A stretch of 64,000 bases of DNA, from positions 1 through 64,000 of the forward strand of contig CALYLW010000435.1 of the NCBI GenBank assembly GCA_944989445.1, in the 5' to 3' direction. Below are positions 59,969-64,000 of this stretch, in pieces (within the stretch, counting starts at the first letter, position 1; each line of letters starts with the position of its first letter). Below the pieces are notes generated by a model, which was not told the DNA's origin, searched no databases, and saw only the letters and a program-made list of their open reading frames with translations. The position numbers were made by a program, and so were the translations under genes. This DNA comes from Ampullaceana balthica (Eukaryota > Mollusca > Gastropoda > Lymnaeidae).

Positions 59969-60386
59969 TTTCCCCACCTCCACCATCCCACCCCACCTCC
60001 ACCATCTCACCCCACCTCCACCATCCCACCTCCACCATCCCACCCACCTCCACCATCTCACCCTACCTCCACCATCCACCCCACCTCCACTATCCCACCC
60101 CAACTCCACCATCCCACCCCACCTCCACCATCCCACCCCAACTCCACCACCCAACCCCACCTCCATCATCCCACCTCCACCTCCGCACCCACCCCACCTC
60201 CACCATCCCACCCCACCTCCACCATCCCACCCCACCTCCACCATCCCACCCCACCTCCACCATCCCACCCCACCTCCACCATCCCATCCCACCTCCACCA
60301 TCCCACCCCACCTCCACCATCCCACCCCACCTCCACCATCCCACCCCACCTCCACCATCCCACCCCACCTCCACCATCCCACCCCA
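59969..60386. repeat. 19-bp C-rich tandem array, about 22 copies
   Basis: Units of TCCCACCCCACCTCCACCA occur, with shortened and T/A-substituted copies on the left and near-perfect units from about 60190. The minus strand is correspondingly G-rich with many GGG and GGGG runs. Pro/His-rich plus frames and Gly/Trp-rich minus frames are by-products. Confidence 0.95.
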
Positions 60387-61081
60387 TTCAAACACAAGAC
60401 AAAGATCTAACCCCTCGAACTGGCGTAACTCAGACATTCAAATAACTGATATTTAAAATTCTGTCTTCAGGAGTACCGCAGGCGGTCCTGGGCGGTCCTG
60501 GGTCGTCCGGTGCCCCGCGCTGCGAAGCTGACAAGAGTTATGGCCCTTGTGACGGATTGTCTCTCTCTCTCCACCCCAACCCCCCACCGTAATGAAATGA
60601 ATGAACATGAAAATGTATAAGAGAAATTAAAATAAAAGTGGAAAGTTTTGTGTTTGGGGAAAGAAAATGGAGGGTGAGGGTGGGGGTGGGGGCGGATGAC
60701 CCAATTAAGACAAGACGCAGAACAGTCTTTAGCAGACTGGATTGCTGTCTGTGGCAGACTGGATTGTCGTCTGACGGGATGGGCATCTGGTTGCTGTTTT
60801 TTTTTGGTTTTGTTTCTGTTTTCTTTTTAAGCCAGTGACGTTAAACAACGTTCAGATTTCCATAAGGTCGCCATTATTGCCGGAAAGGCTACGATATTTA
60901 CCCGACGTGCATATTCACAGCTACGGAAGAGAGGTGGGGGACTCCAATTATCCGGGAGGGGGGGGACGAGGAGGCAAAGACTATTTTTCCCCACAAAAGA
61001 GATCGAAGGAAGGGATGTGGGTTGTGGGGAACGCTTGGTCATGTGACAGCCTGTAATGTCATTGATTTAAACGCTTCTAAA
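60387..61081. other. Unique sequence, nothing recognised
   Basis: A GGGTGGGGGTGGGGG tract lies at 60675-60695, a T-run near 60797 and G-runs at 60957. A CAGACTGGATTG-type duplication is at 60736-60770. No gene is supported. Confidence 0.4.
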
Positions 61082-61204
61082 TAGGGGTGTACCGGATTTC
61101 GGCTCCGTCTCCGGCTAATCCGGAATCCGGCCATTTTACAAATCCGGCTGCGTCAGAATTTAACAAATCCCGCTGGCCTGTAGAGACATAATATATATAT
61201 ATAA

Positions 61205-61265
<61 letters not shown>

Positions 61266-61393
61266 CTCCGGTAAATCCGGAATCCAGCCATTTTTACAAA
61301 TCCGTCTCCAGCCGGATTTCACTTCGTAAACCCAGCCAAATCTGGCTCCGACCAGAATTCAAAAATTTGAATCCGGTACACCGTACACCCATA
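61082..61393. mobile_element. hAT-type MITE with CCGGAT-rich arms and internal (AT)n
   Basis: The left end TAGGGGTGTACCGGATTTCG and the right end AATCCGGTACACCGTACACC plus CATA form an inverted repeat with a small insertion. Flanks CTTCTAAA (61074-61081) and CTTCTAAT (61394-61401) agree at seven of eight positions. The arms carry repeated AATCCGG motifs, and the centre is a long (AT)n tract (61188-61262). No coding capacity. Confidence 0.78.
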
Positions 61394-61978
61394 CTTCTAA
61401 TAACGTATGTAAAAGATGGGGCTTGGCAATGAAGACACAATACACAATGCAAGGCGCATGATAAATAAGCTGGATACAGAACGGGAAGTGGACGCACGGC
61501 GACCCACCCTCTCCCACTCCAACAAGAGAAAAGTGAACCAAACGTTCAGTCACTCACCGTTTAAAAAAATAAACTTCTCCTGCTCAAGATGGTCGTTGAC
61601 ATTAACCCTTAACGTTTCATGTTTGATTCAGAGACTATGATTGATGGCTATATAACAATCGTGCAACACATGAAGCGCCATACGATGGCTAGTAGCTGGT
61701 AGTATGAATGGTATTTGGTTTTGCGTCGTTCGGCGTTGTATTTTTTAATGACGAAAAAAACCGCCACAAAAATATTTGTATTATTTCAATTATTATTTCA
61801 TGCGAGTGTTGCATGGGCTGATTAACAAAATTTTGACCGTATCAGTGATCTCATAAACCTGATATACAATTACTCACATTTGGAACACTGTTCAGATGAA
61901 ATCACTCTCTGATGTTAGTCGCCATGCTAGTCTTCAACATAGTCATGTTTGATAATGATGACATTTCTTTTCCTATAG
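61394..61978. other. Unique sequence, nothing recognised
   Basis: Short frames only; no repeat with clear period. Confidence 0.4.
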
Positions 61979-62364
61979 CGCTAATGCTAACCATGCTGGG
62001 CTAATGCTAACCATGATGGCCTAAGTCTAACCATGATGGCCTAATGCTAACCATGATGGCCTAATGCTAACCATGATGGCCTAATGCTAACCATGATGGC
62101 CTAATGCTAACCATGATGGCCTAATGTTAACCATGATGGCCTAATGCTAACCATGATGGCCTAATGCTAACCATGCTGGCCTAACGCTAACCATGATGGC
62201 TTAATGCTAACCATGATGGCCTAATGCTAACCATGATGGCCTAATGCTAACCATGATGGCCTAATGCTAACCATGCTGGCCTAATGCTAACCATGATGGC
62301 CTAATGCTAACCACGATGGCCTAATGCTAACCATGATGGCCTAATGCTAACCATGATGGCCTAT
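61979..62364. repeat. 20-bp tandem array, about 19 copies
   Basis: Units of CTAATGCTAACCATGATGGC, nearly perfect, with CATGCTGG, AACGCT and GTCTAA variants. Confidence 0.95.
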
Positions 62365-63349
62365 CATAATCGTTGCTCTCTGATATTTAAAAGCTCTAAA
62401 AAATTGTATTACTTAATACTTAGTTATTACCTTCAGTTTTGATCAATTAAGAATGAGTCGGAGAATCAAACACTTGACTATATGTTTGGTTAATCTTTAT
62501 TATTGATTAAAAGAATAATGACTGCCCACATGTATTGCACGAGGCTGAAAATATCAGATAAGATATATGTGTCCAAAAAAAACTGTTTAAAAAAAAACTA
62601 TTTAAAAAAACCAATTTAAAAAACCCAACTATATAAAAAAAACAACCAGCAAAAGTAGATTTCATATCTTAGAACGATTCTCCCCATTCTCCCGGAGTTA
62701 GTCCAACCCACTTTCTGTGAACCATCCGACATCCCAGATCACAAACCTAATAATTCCCTGTGTTCTACTTAGCATCGCAAAGACTGTCTTTAAAAAGATA
62801 TTTTATCTCGTCATTACGCTGGAAAACGTTTTTTGGGGTCCTTGGGGTCTTAAACCCCCCCCCCACCCTTTCATCTGAGAACCCTCCCAAGGTGTTTGCC
62901 CCGATCCACTCCCAAAGTTTTCAGGCTGCTCCCAGACCGCCCCCATATAGACACCCCCCCCCCGACCCCTTGTCAACAGACGAATTCCACAAGTTTTATT
63001 AGCGCAATCAAACAACACGCTCGCGGTGCTAAACTCTGGCGGGTAGGGGGAAATAATTTCCTTCGGCTCCTGTGATGGAAGTCTAGTGCAGGAGAAAGGT
63101 GAAGCGACAAATTGCAAGAAGAGGAATTTATTATTTTTATTTTTAGTGACGAAAATTTTAAGGGAAAATTTCCAGATCTTTTCGGAACTTTAGTTTGTTG
63201 TTGTTAGTGGTGATAGTTAATTATGAAAGAGTGATTCATTTTACCACGCTTTTATTTCAGTCACACTGTTTGTATCCGTCAAATCTTGAAACGTAAAATT
63301 AAACCATTCTGATGGCCCTAGAGATCTCAAATTTTTACCACAAATAGAT
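62365..63349. other. Unique and A-rich/C-rich low-complexity sequence
   Basis: A-runs with TTTAAAAAAA spacing lie at 62573-62645. C-runs are at 62857 and 62955. No gene is recognised; frames over 62760-63117 have no identifiable domain. Confidence 0.4.
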
Positions 63350-63412
63350 CTTGGATGACAATGCATTGTATCAAAATTTCAGATCGATCGAATGTACCGT
63401 AATTCAATTAAT
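63350..63412 (-). repeat. Dispersed repeat fragment, copy 2 (inverted)
   Basis: The reverse complement matches 57201-57260, including the 20-mer GATCGATCTGAAATTTTGAT and AATTACGGTAC. Confidence 0.65.
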
Positions 63413-64000
63413 TGATTTGTATGTTTATCTCTATATACTATCCGATCCGTATGCTATTTTTTTTACATCCACGTGCCGAGTTCACCGCGTGACCTCGACC
63501 CCGTGGTGTTTAAACCTTGGGCGGGCGCTTATGAGGTGTTTGGTGTAATAAATAGAGGTAAAAAACTAAAAATAGATTTTTAAAAACCAAGTTTTTTTTA
63601 AGTGAACTAAAAAGAACAAAATAAAAGCGTGTTTAAAAAAAATAATTTTTTTTAAAATGTATTTTCTTATTAGATGTTGAATGTGTGTTCACGTTAACGA
63701 GAATGCGTCACGCTGACCTGACCTAACAGAAAATTTGGCAGTAAAATCGATTTTATCGATCAGCAAAATTATATTGTTGATCATTGAAATCCGACTATGA
63801 CTTCACGCCAACCTTGACTTTCACGTCTGAAGTTGACCGTCGAGTCACGTTGTTTTTCACTGTCAGTCCAAAGTTTGAGCGTCATGGCCGCTGATTCGTC
63901 CATTTTTTGTACAGTGACGCTAGCAATGAATCTCACATCCGGCACTACTGACATTTATATAGATTTAAAAATAAAATAAAACAAACCCGTAAAAACAAAG
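63413..64000. other. Unique sequence; small ORF and repeat edge at the window end
   Basis: An ATG at 63884 (GTCATGGCC, good context and YY1-like) opens 31 codons starting MAADSSIFCTVTL and stops at about 63979. It has no recognisable domain. The last 27 bp match 56935-56960, so a dispersed repeat begins here and continues outside the window. Confidence 0.35.

Noticed and set aside
59796..60445. Pro/His-rich and Gly/Trp-rich frames
   Set aside because: Low-complexity readings of the 19-bp C-rich array in all frames of both strands.

Overview
This window is eukaryotic and almost certainly from an invertebrate animal. It has no bacterial-type operons, is AT-rich, and is dominated by tandem repeats. 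It carries several degenerate hAT DNA transposons with 8-bp target-site duplications (TSDs), and the 3' end of a jockey/CR1-like non-LTR retrotransposon. The mix (hAT elements of ZMYM1-, ZBED1- and ZBED5-like lineages, small hAT MITEs, a non-LTR family with an AARFITGEYS motif) resembles mollusc genomes, possibly a gastropod. That taxonomic guess rests on impression, not on a search.

Layout. 1-8.7 kb is a 15/16-bp satellite. 8.76-10.68 kb is a hAT relic with ZBED5-like transposase remains. 10.9-11.2 kb is a small array of CACGTG-bearing 32-bp units. 13.7-16.3 kb is a 30-bp satellite with higher-order structure, followed by a 23-bp array. 16.94-20.06 kb is a hAT with a perfect TSD and a broken ZMYM1-like transposase. 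21.37-22.14 kb is a short hAT with a ZBED1-like dimerisation-domain remnant. 23.7-25.7 kb holds three minisatellites. 26.6-28.0 kb contains two copies of a non-LTR 3' end, and the second runs directly into a 12.5-kb array of about 231 practically identical 54-bp units (28.0-40.5 kb). 40.8-41.1 kb is a 48-bp array. 42.3 kb carries the best host-gene candidate, a signal-peptide-like first exon ending at a GTGAGT splice donor. 44.6-46.7 kb holds three small hAT-type MITEs. 47.94-50.56 kb is a hAT carrying two further nested elements. 50.8-53.5 kb is a 42-bp satellite and 54.4-55.4 kb a two-tier AT-rich repeat. 56-64 kb is a series of short minisatellites, one more MITE and a dispersed repeat.

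No complete protein-coding gene is supported. Nearly all long open frames are by-products of repeat units whose length is a multiple of three (15, 30, 54, 48, 42 bp) and which lack stops. Three short stretches with good start context are reported as weak candidates; two of them end at splice-donor-like sequence. The most interesting structure is the 54-bp megasatellite. It appears to derive from the 3' tail of the adjacent retrotransposon, and each unit carries three GATA-factor-type motifs.
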